Origin: Bacteroidia bacterium
GTDB lineage: Bacteria > Bacteroidota > Bacteroidia > B-17B0 > Aurantibacillaceae
Assembly (NCBI GenBank): GCA_016787785.1
Contig: JAEUTO010000005.1
Span: 248,001 to 312,000 of the forward strand
DNA: 64,000 nt
Direction: 5' to 3'
This document shows positions 27,456 through 36,321 of the stretch, in pieces. The notes beneath the pieces were generated by a model. The model had not been told where the DNA came from, ran no database searches, and was given only the letters and a program-made list of their open reading frames with translations. The position numbers and the translations under genes were made by a program. Positions within the stretch are counted from its first letter, which is position 1. Every line of letters starts with the position of its first letter.

Positions 27456-30331
27456 TATTTTATTTCCGAAGCTTGCTTGGTTTTAAATTTAAGATCGTAT
27501 GTTAAACTAAAATAATACAACGCGCCAATGGTTGGCCCCGCCGCATATTGCACATAACGCTTGTTTAAAATATTTGTACCGCCTAATTTTAAAGAGGTGT
27601 TGGCTTTGGTAAGTTTGTAGGATACTTGCGCATCAAATGTATTAAATGAAGGCACGTTACCGGTTGCCAATGGACTTTCCCATTTATAATTTTCCTGCCA
27701 TTTCCAGATCAGATTAAATCCAAAATTCTTAAACAGGTTACGGTTACCAAATTGAATGTTGGCAGCCCATTTAGGAGTATTAAAACCCGTGATGAAAATA
27801 TCATTCGCTTGTTGGGTTTTTAAGTCGTTGTAATTTACGTTTCCTGAGATCGTATAGGACTTGTAAAAATTATAACTTAATCTTATAGCAGAGCCATAAC
27901 TATAGTAAGTATTTCTTGCATTTGTAAATACCCGGTAACGTGTTTGTCTCGATTTTGTGTAAGCGTCAAATGCCGCGCTATCACTACCAACCGGACCAGT
28001 TGTGGGAACAGATACTTCTACTTGACCTAAGAAACCTTGCTCGATATTAAAATAAAGATCCCAATCTACAACAACCGTATTACCAAACAATACCGCTTTA
28101 TAACCTGCATCAAATGCCTGAATATGTTCTGGTTGCAACTGTGGTAAATTTGCAACAACCAAAGCGGATTTATTTTTAATGATCGCATTTGATTTTGTTG
28201 AACCATTTGCAATATCTGTATTTACCAAACTTGTAAAATCATTTATGGAAGCTTGTGTATACGAGTTCTCTAAAAAGCCCAAACCTTCGTTTACTTTTGG
28301 TAAGCCGCCAACCCTGCGTACACCTCCATTATTTACGAATGATAGTGCTTCAAATAATGCAGGAAAGCGATAACCGTTTTGATAAGAGATCCTGAAATTA
28401 TGTTGGTTTTTTAAAGTGTAAACAATTGCTGCCCGGGGATTTACCTTTCCATCAAAATCAAAATTCTTATCATAGCGTAACGACCCAACTAATTTTAATT
28501 TATCGTTGAATAATTTTTTTGTTACCTGCACAAAACCACCAACTTTGCCATAATAAACATCGTTACCTCCTGGTTGATTTCTTTCTGTTAGTGGTTTACT
28601 AAAATCTACGAAATTATTTCCATCGGGAATTACTTGATTTAAGCGGCCATCTGCGCCAATTAGAACATCAAATATCTTTGAAGTGTATTTACTAAGATCA
28701 TACAGAACATCACTATGGTACAATTTACTTTTTTGTATCAAAGCGGCACCACCAGTTAAGGGAGCATCCTTAATTAAGGAGGCGTGATCCCAGTTGTTAA
28801 TTGTAGTGATGGTATTTTTTGCATCATTAAATTCCTGGCTATCGCTTGTATATCTTCCTTCGTCCGCCTTTTCACGTGCTAATTGATTAGCGGTTACAAG
28901 GTCGGTACCGGAGCTCACCAAAGTTTGTAGAGTGGACTTGTATGTATTACCCCATGTTTTGTTATCTTTAAATGTAAGGTCTAAATTATCTGCTAAAGGT
29001 TTTAAATTATATGAATCACCGGTATTTTCAATAGATGTGTAAGCTCTGAATACCAGGGCGTCATTTTTTATTTCAACGGCATGATTTTGAAGCGAGGCGT
29101 TTTTTAACTGAATTTTGTTTCCGCGCTGGAAGATCCCGTCCATTTGCCCAAAACGATACTTATAACTTACTTCAGTTTTATCGGTCAATTTATAGTGAAG
29201 GGCACCGTCAAGCTTTATGTTTTTTACATTGGGATCAACCAGATCTTTTTCTTGAAAACCGGTACGACGAACATTGAAAGTTTGATTTTTTCCCTGATAT
29301 ACAATCGTAACCGGAACGTTGTTGTTACTTTCGTTTCCATAAATATTGTAAGCATCATAAGCCGGATTAGTTTCTCCGCTCCCGAATTGAGGAAAATTCG
29401 GATTTGAAGACGTGAGATTGTAAGGATTTTGATCTGTATGGTCACTTGATACCCAATCAACTCCCTGAAAATAACTTGCATTTACTTTATAGCCCCAACG
29501 ATCATTTTTTCCGGCCGTATTTGCAAAACGAAAAGCGGATTCTGACATGAAACTTAAAGCGTGATCAATATTATCGACATGGTTAGCACCTGTTCTTTGA
29601 TATACACTTAGACCTTTGTAATTGTAAGGATCTTTTGTAAATGAATTAGATAGACCGTTAATGGAGTTTACACCATATAATGCAGATGAGGAGCCAGGAA
29701 TGATCTCAACACTTTTAATATCTAATTCGTTTGGTCCAATTGTATTTCCTAATGACATGCCTAATGTTGGCGATTGAATATCAATCCCATCAACTAACTG
29801 CGTAAACCGGAAGTTATTGGGAGAATTAAACCCGCGCGTATTGGGAACCTTAAAGGTTAAGCTGCCTGTTGTCATTTGCACACCTTTTACATTTTCTAAC
29901 GCATCAAAAAATGTAGGCGCCGGCGTTTCGCGAATGGAAATAATATCCAACTTATCAATAGCAACAGGTGATTTTAAAATACTTTCTTCAGTACGTGAAG
30001 CAGATACAACTACTTCGTTTACCATTAGCACTTGCTGATTGAGTTGAAAATTTGTTTTTTGATTTTCATTTTCGATTAAAAACTCTTGTTGCTCAAATCC
30101 TATGTACGAAACAACAACGGTAAGAGGAAATTTAAGCGCAGTTTTTAAAATAAATTTACCTTCGCCGTCAGTTTGTGTAGCTGTCTGTGTTCCTTTTATC
30201 TGAATTACAGCGCCTGCTAACACTTCACCATTTGTTTTATCATGGATGATGCCGGATAATTGAATCAAATTATTTTGAGAAAAAAGTGATATAGAAAAGA
30301 GAAGTGCCAAAGCACTTAAAATTGTTTTCAT
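27455..30331 (-). CDS. TonB-dependent receptor in the sulfur cluster
   Basis: The 958-residue outer-membrane receptor has a signal peptide (MKTILSALALLFSISLFSQ), a carboxypeptidase-like beta domain at about 22-105, a plug domain (EEIxxS-like VVVSASRTEESILKSPVAI, FDALENVKGVQ, RGFNSPNNFRFTQLVDGI), and a long beta-barrel ending in YYFSLTYDLKFK. The substrate is unknown. Its place between cobA and the siroheme/TauE fusion suggests uptake of a sulfur-containing compound or of something needed by the sulfur pathway; that is inference. The 138 bp upstream hold two small hairpins but no riboswitch I recognise, so it may be co-transcribed with cobA. Confidence 0.88.
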   Translation of the reverse strand: MKTILSALALLFSISLFSQNNLIQLSGIIHDKTNGEVLAGAVIQIKGTQTATQTDGEGKFILKTALKFPLTVVVSYIGFEQQEFLIENENQKTNFQLNQQVLMVNEVVVSASRTEESILKSPVAIDKLDIISIRETPAPTFFDALENVKGVQMTTGSLTFKVPNTRGFNSPNNFRFTQLVDGIDIQSPTLGMSLGNTIGPNELDIKSVEIIPGSSSALYGVNSINGLSNSFTKDPYNYKGLSVYQRTGANHVDNIDHALSFMSESAFRFANTAGKNDRWGYKVNASYFQGVDWVSSDHTDQNPYNLTSSNPNFPQFGSGETNPAYDAYNIYGNESNNNVPVTIVYQGKNQTFNVRRTGFQEKDLVDPNVKNIKLDGALHYKLTDKTEVSYKYRFGQMDGIFQRGNKIQLKNASLQNHAVEIKNDALVFRAYTSIENTGDSYNLKPLADNLDLTFKDNKTWGNTYKSTLQTLVSSGTDLVTANQLAREKADEGRYTSDSQEFNDAKNTITTINNWDHASLIKDAPLTGGAALIQKSKLYHSDVLYDLSKYTSKIFDVLIGADGRLNQVIPDGNNFVDFSKPLTERNQPGGNDVYYGKVGGFVQVTKKLFNDKLKLVGSLRYDKNFDFDGKVNPRAAIVYTLKNQHNFRISYQNGYRFPALFEALSFVNNGGVRRVGGLPKVNEGLGFLENSYTQASINDFTSLVNTDIANGSTKSNAIIKNKSALVVANLPQLQPEHIQAFDAGYKAVLFGNTVVVDWDLYFNIEQGFLGQVEVSVPTTGPVGSDSAAFDAYTKSRQTRYRVFTNARNTYYSYGSAIRLSYNFYKSYTISGNVNYNDLKTQQANDIFITGFNTPKWAANIQFGNRNLFKNFGFNLIWKWQENYKWESPLATGNVPSFNTFDAQVSYKLTKANTSLKLGGTNILNKRYVQYAAGPTIGALYYFSLTYDLKFKTKQASEIK

Positions 30332-30469
30332 AAGTTTGTTTAAAAAATTTATTTTGTTAATATTTTAGAAATTTGTACGTGATGGGTAACATCAAGTTTA
30401 ACCTTAATGAAAAGTTAAGACAACATCGTTCAAAATAAACCAAAGTAAATATTTTATATTTTGTACTCA

Positions 30470-31240
30470 TCAGTTAAAAAGATATCTGGAATTAACGCGC
30501 GCTAATGAAAATGCCCTATGCTGTTTTACTACTTCTCCAATAATGATAACTGCAGGCGCCTGTATGTTTTCTTTTTTAGAAATACCCACTATTGTATCAA
30601 TGGTTCCTAATGCAATTGCCTGATTTGGCAATGAACCATTTTGAATTAATGCAACCGCTGTATTTCCTTTGTTTTCTTTTTTAAACACTTCTGTAATTTC
30701 TTCCAATTTGGAAAGGCCCATTAAGATCACCACGGTTGCCTTTGTTTTTGCGGCTAATAACACATCTTGTGATAATTTATTTTCACGGGTTGTTCCGGTA
30801 ATTACCCAAAAGCTCTCGCTAGCGCCACGATGAGTGACAGGGATCCCACTTAAGGCGGGAACGCCGATTGAGCTTGAAATTCCGGGTACAACCTGCGTTT
30901 CAATATTAAAGGCATAGGCGTAATCAATTTCTTCCTGGCCACGTCCAAAAACAAAAGAATCGCCACCTTTTAAACGCACAACGTGGCCGTGAGTAAAAGC
31001 AAGATCAATTATTAAAGAATTTATTTGTTCTTGTGTGTATGCATGTTGATGATTGCGCTTACCAACATAAATTTTTAATGAATTAGCGGGGGCGAATTTT
31101 AATAACTCTTTGTTTACAAGGGCATCATATAAAACAACATCTGCCGCTTTTAGTGCGTTTAAACCTTTAAGGGTTATTAATTCAACATCGCCTGGACCGG
31201 CGCCTACAAGGGTTAGTTTTGGATTTATTGTTTGTGACAT
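30470..31240 (-). CDS. cobA: Uroporphyrinogen-III C-methyltransferase
   Basis: The enzyme methylates uroporphyrinogen III twice with SAM to give precorrin-2, the siroheme precursor. From the ATG at 31240 it has 256 residues: LVGAGPGDVELITLKG at the N-terminus, VVRLKGGDSFVFGRG, VPGISSSIGVPALSGIPVTHRG, and ATVVILMGLSKLEEI. An upstream TTG would add 24 residues but would lie inside the leader hairpin, so I reject it. The dehydrogenase/ferrochelatase steps are in the fusion gene at 25242. The 153-bp leader contains a poly-Cys ORF and a possible RNA switch. Confidence 0.95.
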   Translation of the reverse strand: MSQTINPKLTLVGAGPGDVELITLKGLNALKAADVVLYDALVNKELLKFAPANSLKIYVGKRNHQHAYTQEQINSLIIDLAFTHGHVVRLKGGDSFVFGRGQEEIDYAYAFNIETQVVPGISSSIGVPALSGIPVTHRGASESFWVITGTTRENKLSQDVLLAAKTKATVVILMGLSKLEEITEVFKKENKGNTAVALIQNGSLPNQAIALGTIDTIVGISKKENIQAPAVIIIGEVVKQHRAFSLARVNSRYLFN

Positions 31241-31249
31241 GTTTTTTTT

Positions 31250-31324
31250 ATTTAACTGTTTATGATTTGAATTTTTCGGTTTTATATTTAACTGAGGCGC
31301 CGAAAATTTCAAACTCAGTTAAAT
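31250..31324 (-). promoter_or_regulatory. Three-element pairing switch in the cobA leader
   Basis: In the RNA direction, element I is ATTTAACTGAG (31324-31314), starting at the last base of the poly-Cys ORF stop codon. Element II is CTCAGTTAAAT (31296-31286), a perfect 11-bp partner of I. Element III is CAGTTAAAT (31258-31250), a perfect 9-bp partner of the same element I, ending nine bases before the cobA ATG. I:II pairing leaves the A-rich ribosome site free; I:III pairing would bury it. No T-run follows, so control of translation is likelier than termination. The sequence elements are seen; the mechanism is inference. Confidence 0.6.
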
Positions 31325-31392
31325 TAGTGTATTGGTTGGCAACAACAACAACAGCAACAACACATTTTGTTTTTATACATCCGCATGTTCAT
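31324..31392 (-). CDS. Poly-cysteine short ORF (candidate leader peptide)
   Basis: A 22-codon ORF starts 1 bp after the sulfite reductase stop (TAA-T-ATG). It has four in-frame ATG codons (31392, 31386, 31380, 31365), then eight consecutive Cys codons (TGT/TGC, 31362-31339), then Gln-Pro-Ile-His-stop. It is followed at once by the hairpin elements before cobA. Poly-Cys short ORFs acting as cysteine-responsive attenuators are known in mycobacteria; a similar role here is inference. Alternatives are a metal-binding micropeptide or a chance GTT trinucleotide run. The position inside a cysteine-pathway operon argues for a sensor. Confidence 0.6.
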   Translation of the reverse strand: MNMRMYKNKMCCCCCCCCQPIH

Positions 31393-31393
31393 A

Positions 31394-33526
31394 TTACGAC
31401 GTTTTTTCCAGTTCAGTTTCTTTGATATACTTTGCTCTTAATTGTTTCACTTCTTTAACAAAGCGATCTGCTTGCGAAAAATAGTCTTCTGCAAAGTATT
31501 CCGAAGGTTCATGTTTATTTATTTGTAAAACCAATTCTTTAAAAGAAGTGTCATAGCTAAATGGTTTGTCTGTTTCAAATAATTTATCGAAATCAGAGAT
31601 TACCCCCTGTTGCGTATTTACATGAATTGATCTGTCGAGTAATAATGCTTTAGCAGCGTTTATAAAAGCAGCGTATGAATAATAAATACTATCGCCGAAA
31701 TATTTTTCTTCAAATGCTTCTGCTGCAAAGGCTAATTTTTCTTCAGCTTCATAAAACAACGTAGCAACAAGATCAATTACCACGCCGGCGCATTCGCCAA
31801 CACCAATGGCAGTTGCAAATTTTTCATCTTGTCCCCAATCAATAAGATCTTCTGGCTTTAACGTTGAATTATCTGCTAACGGTTTTAATAGTTGATAAAA
31901 ATAGTCTTTACCTTTTTTATCATAATACGAATTAAAGTACTCGCCTTCTACAGCGTTTTTTTCGAAATCACTAAGTAACGAACGTAAAACATCGGGCCCG
32001 CGTTTACTGGCTACTTTAATTATTTTATCAGAGATCCTTCCTTTGCCGTTTCCAACAGTGCCCCCGCCCAACAGAACCTGTAGGGCAGGAACAACAGTTG
32101 TACCAACTTTAAAAGAACTACCGTGAAAACCTATTTGCGCTAAGCCGTGTTGCCCGCAAGCATTCATACAGCCGCTAATTTTAATTTTTATATCATGATT
32201 GTAAAGTAGATCGGGAAACTCGCTGTAAATAACCTCCTCAAGCGCAACAGAAATATGTGTACTGTTTGAAATTGCTAAATTACACGTGTCGGTTCCCGGG
32301 CAAGCAGTAATATCGCCAACAGAATCAAATCCGGGACTTGCTAAGTTAATTTTTTCAAGTTCGTTAAATAAGAATGGTAATTCACTTTGTGTTACATTGC
32401 GTAATAAAAATCCTTGATTAATGGTAATACGTACATCTTCATCATCAGCATATTTTTTTACAACATTTACAAATTTTCGTACTGCTTCACTTGAAATATT
32501 TCCAAGTTGTATTTTTATGTAAACGCCAGCAAGGTTTTTTTGTTTTTGTTTAAAGGTATTTGTGTTTAACCATCTGTTAAAGTCCACCTCATTAATTGCC
32601 GGCTTTTCTTTTAAAAGAGAAAAGCGAGAAGTTGTACTTACGCTATTATTTTCGGTAGCGATCTTAAATTCTTTAACCAACAACGCTTTTTCTTCCTCTC
32701 TTGTTAATGCTAAGAAGGTTTCCAAGCCAATTTTATTGATCAGGTATTTTAACCGTGCTTTATGACGGCTGGCCCTTTCACCATTTCTATCAAATACACG
32801 TAAGGTTGCTTCAACAAATGGAATAAGTTTATCTTCATGCAGGAATTCAAAAGCTGTTTGCGCTAAAAAAGGCTGCGCGCCAAGTCCGCCGCCTATTAAG
32901 ACTTTAAAGCCTCTTTGGCCATTCTTTATTTTTGGAATAAAACCGAGATCGTGTATATATGTAAAAGCTGTATCTTTTTCATTGTTGGAAAAGGCCATTT
33001 TTATTTTCCTGCCCATTTCCTGGCAAAAGGGTTTGCGCAGGAAATAAGCAAACAATGCATGAGCGTATGGCGAAACGTCGAACAATTCGTTTGGGTCAAT
33101 TCCTGCTTCAGGCGAAGCGGTAATATTTCTAACGGTATTGCCACATGCTTCGCGTAAGGTAATATCGTCTTGTTCTAATTTCGCCCAAAGTTCTGGTGTG
33201 CGATCTAAACTTACATGATGGATCTGTATATCCTGTCTTGTAGTCAAATGTAAATTGCCGTTTGAATATTCATCACTTATATCAGCAATACGCAATAATT
33301 GTTTTACACTTAATTTGCCAAACGGCAGTTTAATGCGGATCATTTGTACACCTTGCTGACGCTGGCCATAAACGCCACGGGCCAGGCGCAAACTCCTGAA
33401 TTTTTCTTCATCGATCTTTCCTTCTTTAAAAGCACGGATCTTTTTATCAAGATCGATTATATCTTTTTCGATCAGTGCCTTTGAAGAGGAGTTAATATTT
33501 TCTAATTCTGTTCTAAAACTTTGCAT
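31394..33526 (-). CDS. Ferredoxin-type sulfite reductase with C-terminal extension
   Basis: The enzyme reduces sulfite to sulfide with siroheme and a 4Fe-4S cluster. The 710 residues show RLARGVYGQRQQGVQMIRIK, LHLTTRQDIQIHHV, GNTVRNITASPEAG and two half-repeats. The cluster cysteines are in TACPGTDTCNLAIS (near 410) and SGCMNACGQHGLAQIGFHG (near 453). Residues of about 560-710 form an extra helical domain (GECAGVVIDLVATLFYEAEE, YSYAAFINAAKALLLDR) that looks HEPN-like and is absent from plain sulfite reductases. Nitrite as substrate cannot be excluded by sequence, but siroheme, ferredoxin reductase and cys/met neighbours point to sulfite. Confidence 0.9.
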   Translation of the reverse strand: MQSFRTELENINSSSKALIEKDIIDLDKKIRAFKEGKIDEEKFRSLRLARGVYGQRQQGVQMIRIKLPFGKLSVKQLLRIADISDEYSNGNLHLTTRQDIQIHHVSLDRTPELWAKLEQDDITLREACGNTVRNITASPEAGIDPNELFDVSPYAHALFAYFLRKPFCQEMGRKIKMAFSNNEKDTAFTYIHDLGFIPKIKNGQRGFKVLIGGGLGAQPFLAQTAFEFLHEDKLIPFVEATLRVFDRNGERASRHKARLKYLINKIGLETFLALTREEEKALLVKEFKIATENNSVSTTSRFSLLKEKPAINEVDFNRWLNTNTFKQKQKNLAGVYIKIQLGNISSEAVRKFVNVVKKYADDEDVRITINQGFLLRNVTQSELPFLFNELEKINLASPGFDSVGDITACPGTDTCNLAISNSTHISVALEEVIYSEFPDLLYNHDIKIKISGCMNACGQHGLAQIGFHGSSFKVGTTVVPALQVLLGGGTVGNGKGRISDKIIKVASKRGPDVLRSLLSDFEKNAVEGEYFNSYYDKKGKDYFYQLLKPLADNSTLKPEDLIDWGQDEKFATAIGVGECAGVVIDLVATLFYEAEEKLAFAAEAFEEKYFGDSIYYSYAAFINAAKALLLDRSIHVNTQQGVISDFDKLFETDKPFSYDTSFKELVLQINKHEPSEYFAEDYFSQADRFVKEVKQLRAKYIKETELEKTS

Positions 33527-33531
33527 GGCAA

Positions 33532-34410
33532 TTATTTTGTAGCATTATATAAATGATACCAATCTTCGTTACTTAATTTTACAGCATAAGCCGTTGCTGC
33601 GTTCTTAATACGTTTTTTATCGGGGCTACCAATTATCGGTAAAGCGCCCAATTTATGCAACCAGGCTACTGCAGCCTGTTCAATATTAATATTGTGTTTT
33701 CTAGCTACTTCAGTTAAGGCTTTTCTAACTTTAACAGCTTTTTTATCTTTTCCGCTTAATATTCTTCCACCCGCTAATGGCGCATAAGCCATTGGTTTGC
33801 TATATTGTTCCTTAATAAAATCCAAACGACCATCATCGATAGCGTTAGTTTGCAAAAGATTTAATTCAAGATGGTTTGTTATGATGGGCTGCGATAAATG
33901 AGAGGCTAACAAACGATGCTGAAATACATTAAAATTGGAAACACCGATGAATTTTATTTTCCCGTTTATTAAAAGTTTGGTTAAAGCCGAAGCGGTTTCT
34001 TCAGCATTGTACAAAGGATCATAATGCTCCAGTAAAAAGATATCAATATAATCTGTGTTTAACTTTTTTAGCGAATCATTTACACTTTTAGTAATGTGCT
34101 CTGCGCTCAAATCGTAATATTCTGCCTTTTTATTTTTTCCGGAAAATTTTCTGATACCTGCTTTTGTAGAAATAATTACATCTTCGCGCTTTATAGAACT
34201 TGAAGAAATGGCTTTACCAAAAAGCTCTTCTATTTTACCATCGGAATAATTATCACTGTGGTCAAATGTATTTACACCTAACTCCAAATTATAATTAACA
34301 ATTTCTTCTACCTTTTTTTGATTGGCCAATGCGGCCGTGCTGTATCTCCAGAAACTATAAATAGCTGCCGATACTTCCGGACCAGATTCGCTTATATAAA
34401 TTTTTTCCAT
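33532..34410 (-). CDS. Aldo/keto reductase family oxidoreductase
   Basis: The 292-residue TIM-barrel protein belongs to the NADPH-dependent aldo/keto reductases. LGVNTFDHSDNYSDGKIEEL carries the Asp and Tyr of the active site, VIISTKAGIRKF the Lys, and IDIFLLEHYDPL a His in the usual place. IKFIGVSNFNVFQHRLL and LGALPIIGSPDKKRIKNA line the cofactor site. Substrate is unknown. It lies 5 bp upstream of sulfite reductase and 3 bp downstream of the peroxiredoxin gene, clearly in the same operon. Confidence 0.88.
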   Translation of the reverse strand: MEKIYISESGPEVSAAIYSFWRYSTAALANQKKVEEIVNYNLELGVNTFDHSDNYSDGKIEELFGKAISSSSIKREDVIISTKAGIRKFSGKNKKAEYYDLSAEHITKSVNDSLKKLNTDYIDIFLLEHYDPLYNAEETASALTKLLINGKIKFIGVSNFNVFQHRLLASHLSQPIITNHLELNLLQTNAIDDGRLDFIKEQYSKPMAYAPLAGGRILSGKDKKAVKVRKALTEVARKHNINIEQAAVAWLHKLGALPIIGSPDKKRIKNAATAYAVKLSNEDWYHLYNATK

Positions 34411-34413
34411 GGC

Positions 34414-35049
34414 TTAAATGTTTGGTTGAGGCGTTGTTCTTAAATACGGTTTTACTTCTTTAAATCCTTTTGGAAATTTTGCCGGAATATCTTCGGTTTT
34501 AATCGAAGGTATTACAACAACATCCTCCCCATGTTTCCAGTTTGCAGGTGTTGCTACGCTGTAATTGGCCGTTAATTGTAAAGAATCTATTACACGTAAT
34601 ATCTCATCAAAATTTCTTCCGGTTGATGCCGGGTAAGTAATTAATAATTTTACCTTTTTAGCCGGATCAATTATTACAACTGATCTAACAGTAAATTTAT
34701 CGGACGCATTTGGATGAACAAAACCATATAATTTTGACACTTCAAAGATCGGGTCGGCAATGATGGGATAATTTACTTTTGTATTTTGCGTTTCGTTGAT
34801 ATCATTTATCCATTTTAAATGCGACTCTACGGGGTCGACACTTAATGCAATTACTTTTACGTTGCGTTTATCGAATTCTGATTTAAGCTTTGCCACTGTT
34901 CCTAGTTCGGTGGTGCAAACCGGCGTAAAATCTGCCGGATGAGAAAATAGGATTCCCCAGCTATTTCCTAAAAATTCGTAAAAATTTATTTTTCCTTCGC
35001 TTGACTCTGCTACAAAGTCGGGTGCGCTATCTCCTAATCTAATTGACAT
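34414..35049 (-). CDS. Peroxiredoxin, 1-Cys (Prx6) type
   Basis: The 211-residue protein reduces peroxides through a single reactive Cys. The N-terminal thioredoxin-like domain holds LFSHPADFTPVCTTELGTVA with the peroxidatic Cys near residue 45, followed by KVIALSVDPVESHLKWI. The C-terminal extension (TPANWKHGEDVVVIPSI) is typical of the Prx6 group and there is no clear resolving Cys. It sits between homoserine dehydrogenase and an aldo/keto reductase, probably protecting against oxidants when sulfide chemistry is active. Confidence 0.93.
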   Translation of the reverse strand: MSIRLGDSAPDFVAESSEGKINFYEFLGNSWGILFSHPADFTPVCTTELGTVAKLKSEFDKRNVKVIALSVDPVESHLKWINDINETQNTKVNYPIIADPIFEVSKLYGFVHPNASDKFTVRSVVIIDPAKKVKLLITYPASTGRNFDEILRVIDSLQLTANYSVATPANWKHGEDVVVIPSIKTEDIPAKFPKGFKEVKPYLRTTPQPNI

Positions 35050-35062
35050 GATTCTTTATTTT

Positions 35063-36316
35063 TTAATTTGTAATCAATTGTTTTTCTTTATTTAAAATAG
35101 AACTTTTCTTTTTTTCTTTTAAGGTTACTGTATCGTTTACCAGCGAAATGAATAAATTATTTTTTAAAATATAATCGCGGTTTTTTAATAAGGTTTGCAG
35201 ATTAACCTTGCCGATAATATAATTATAATCTGTTCCGTTATATTTTTCAGTGATCTCATCAAATTCAAATTTATTAAGATCAATAATGGAGTTGTAGCGG
35301 AAGTAAACATTTACCAAAACATCGTTTGTAAAATTAGAAGCATGTTTTTGAACATGTTTTTTGTATTCATACTTGTATCCATGTGATAAGGCAGATATAT
35401 CAGATAGTACCGCAGCACCCGTTGGGTAGCTGCCCGCACCTTTGCCTTGTAAAAATTGCTCTCCGGAGAATTTGCCCTCTACAATTACTCCATTAAATTC
35501 ATTCTCAACATTAAATAATTGATTTGTGTCCTTTACAAAACGGGGCGCCACTAAAACGCTAACTTTATCACCTTCCAGGCGTTGAATGACCGGAGTTAAT
35601 TTTATTTTATAGCCCTTTTCTGAAGCATATTTGATATCATTATTGTGTAATGTAGTAATGCCAATATTCAAAACATCATCCGGTTTAATAATTAATCCAA
35701 AAGCATGAAGTGCAATTATCACCGCTTTATATTTCGGATCAAATCCCTCTACATCGCTTGTTGGATCTGTTTCTGCAAAACCTTGTTCCTGCGCTTGTTT
35801 TAACGCGGTAGCATACGATAATTTTTCGTTAATGGTTTTGGATAGAATATAATTGGTTGTACCATTAAAGATTCCTGAAACTTTTTCCAGTTCTTCGTTA
35901 TCAAAATACTCTTCTAAAGTTCTGATAATTGGAATGCTTCCACCTGCCGATGCTTCGTACAATAATGATACATTATTTTCCTGCTGCAACTTATATAATT
36001 CTTCGAGGTGAAGTGCCAATAATTTTTTATTGGCTGTAACAACATGTTTTCCTTTTTTTAAGGCTTCGCTTACAATATTAAAAGCTTCCTCAGCATCGTC
36101 AATTAATTCAACGATCACATCGATCTCCGGATTGTTTAAGATCTCGTATTTATCAAAAGTGATAAGGTTTTTTGAAACACTGCGTTCTTTGGTTTTATCC
36201 TTAACTGCAATTTTTACAATGTCTGCTTTAAAGCCGGTGCTATTATTTAATACATAGTATAAACCCTGGCCAACACAGCCAAATCCGAATAAACCTATTT
36301 TTAATTTCTTTGCCAT
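35063..36316 (-). CDS. hom: Homoserine dehydrogenase
   Basis: The enzyme reduces aspartate semialdehyde to homoserine, supplying the carbon skeleton for methionine. The 417 residues begin with the NAD site LKIGLFGFGCVGQGLYYVLN. They continue with GKHVVTANKKLLA, the catalytic segment SGIFNGTTNYILSKT, EADPTSDVEG-like ETDPTSDVEGFDPKYKAVI and PTGAAVLSDISAL. The last 80 residues do not look like a standard ACT domain to me. It lies 5 bp downstream of metX, so this copy is likely dedicated to methionine synthesis under the SAM riboswitch. Confidence 0.94.
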   Translation of the reverse strand: MAKKLKIGLFGFGCVGQGLYYVLNNSTGFKADIVKIAVKDKTKERSVSKNLITFDKYEILNNPEIDVIVELIDDAEEAFNIVSEALKKGKHVVTANKKLLALHLEELYKLQQENNVSLLYEASAGGSIPIIRTLEEYFDNEELEKVSGIFNGTTNYILSKTINEKLSYATALKQAQEQGFAETDPTSDVEGFDPKYKAVIIALHAFGLIIKPDDVLNIGITTLHNNDIKYASEKGYKIKLTPVIQRLEGDKVSVLVAPRFVKDTNQLFNVENEFNGVIVEGKFSGEQFLQGKGAGSYPTGAAVLSDISALSHGYKYEYKKHVQKHASNFTNDVLVNVYFRYNSIIDLNKFEFDEITEKYNGTDYNYIIGKVNLQTLLKNRDYILKNNLFISLVNDTVTLKEKKKSSILNKEKQLITN

Positions 36317-36321
36317 AGTTT

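Noticed and set aside
30332-30469. A riboswitch (SAM or cobalamin) before the TonB receptor
   Set aside because: Only two small hairpins are visible in 138 bp; none of the conserved riboswitch cores could be found.
31241-31312. A longer CobA starting from TTG at 31312
   Set aside because: The extra 24 residues lie inside the leader hairpin and do not look like the family start; ATG at 31240 gives the usual N-terminus.
31339-31362. The poly-Cys run as a mere GTT/GCT trinucleotide microsatellite
   Set aside because: Not fully excluded, but TGT and TGC are mixed, the ORF starts and stops neatly, a second Cys/Met-rich ORF exists in the same regulon, and pairing elements follow the stop.
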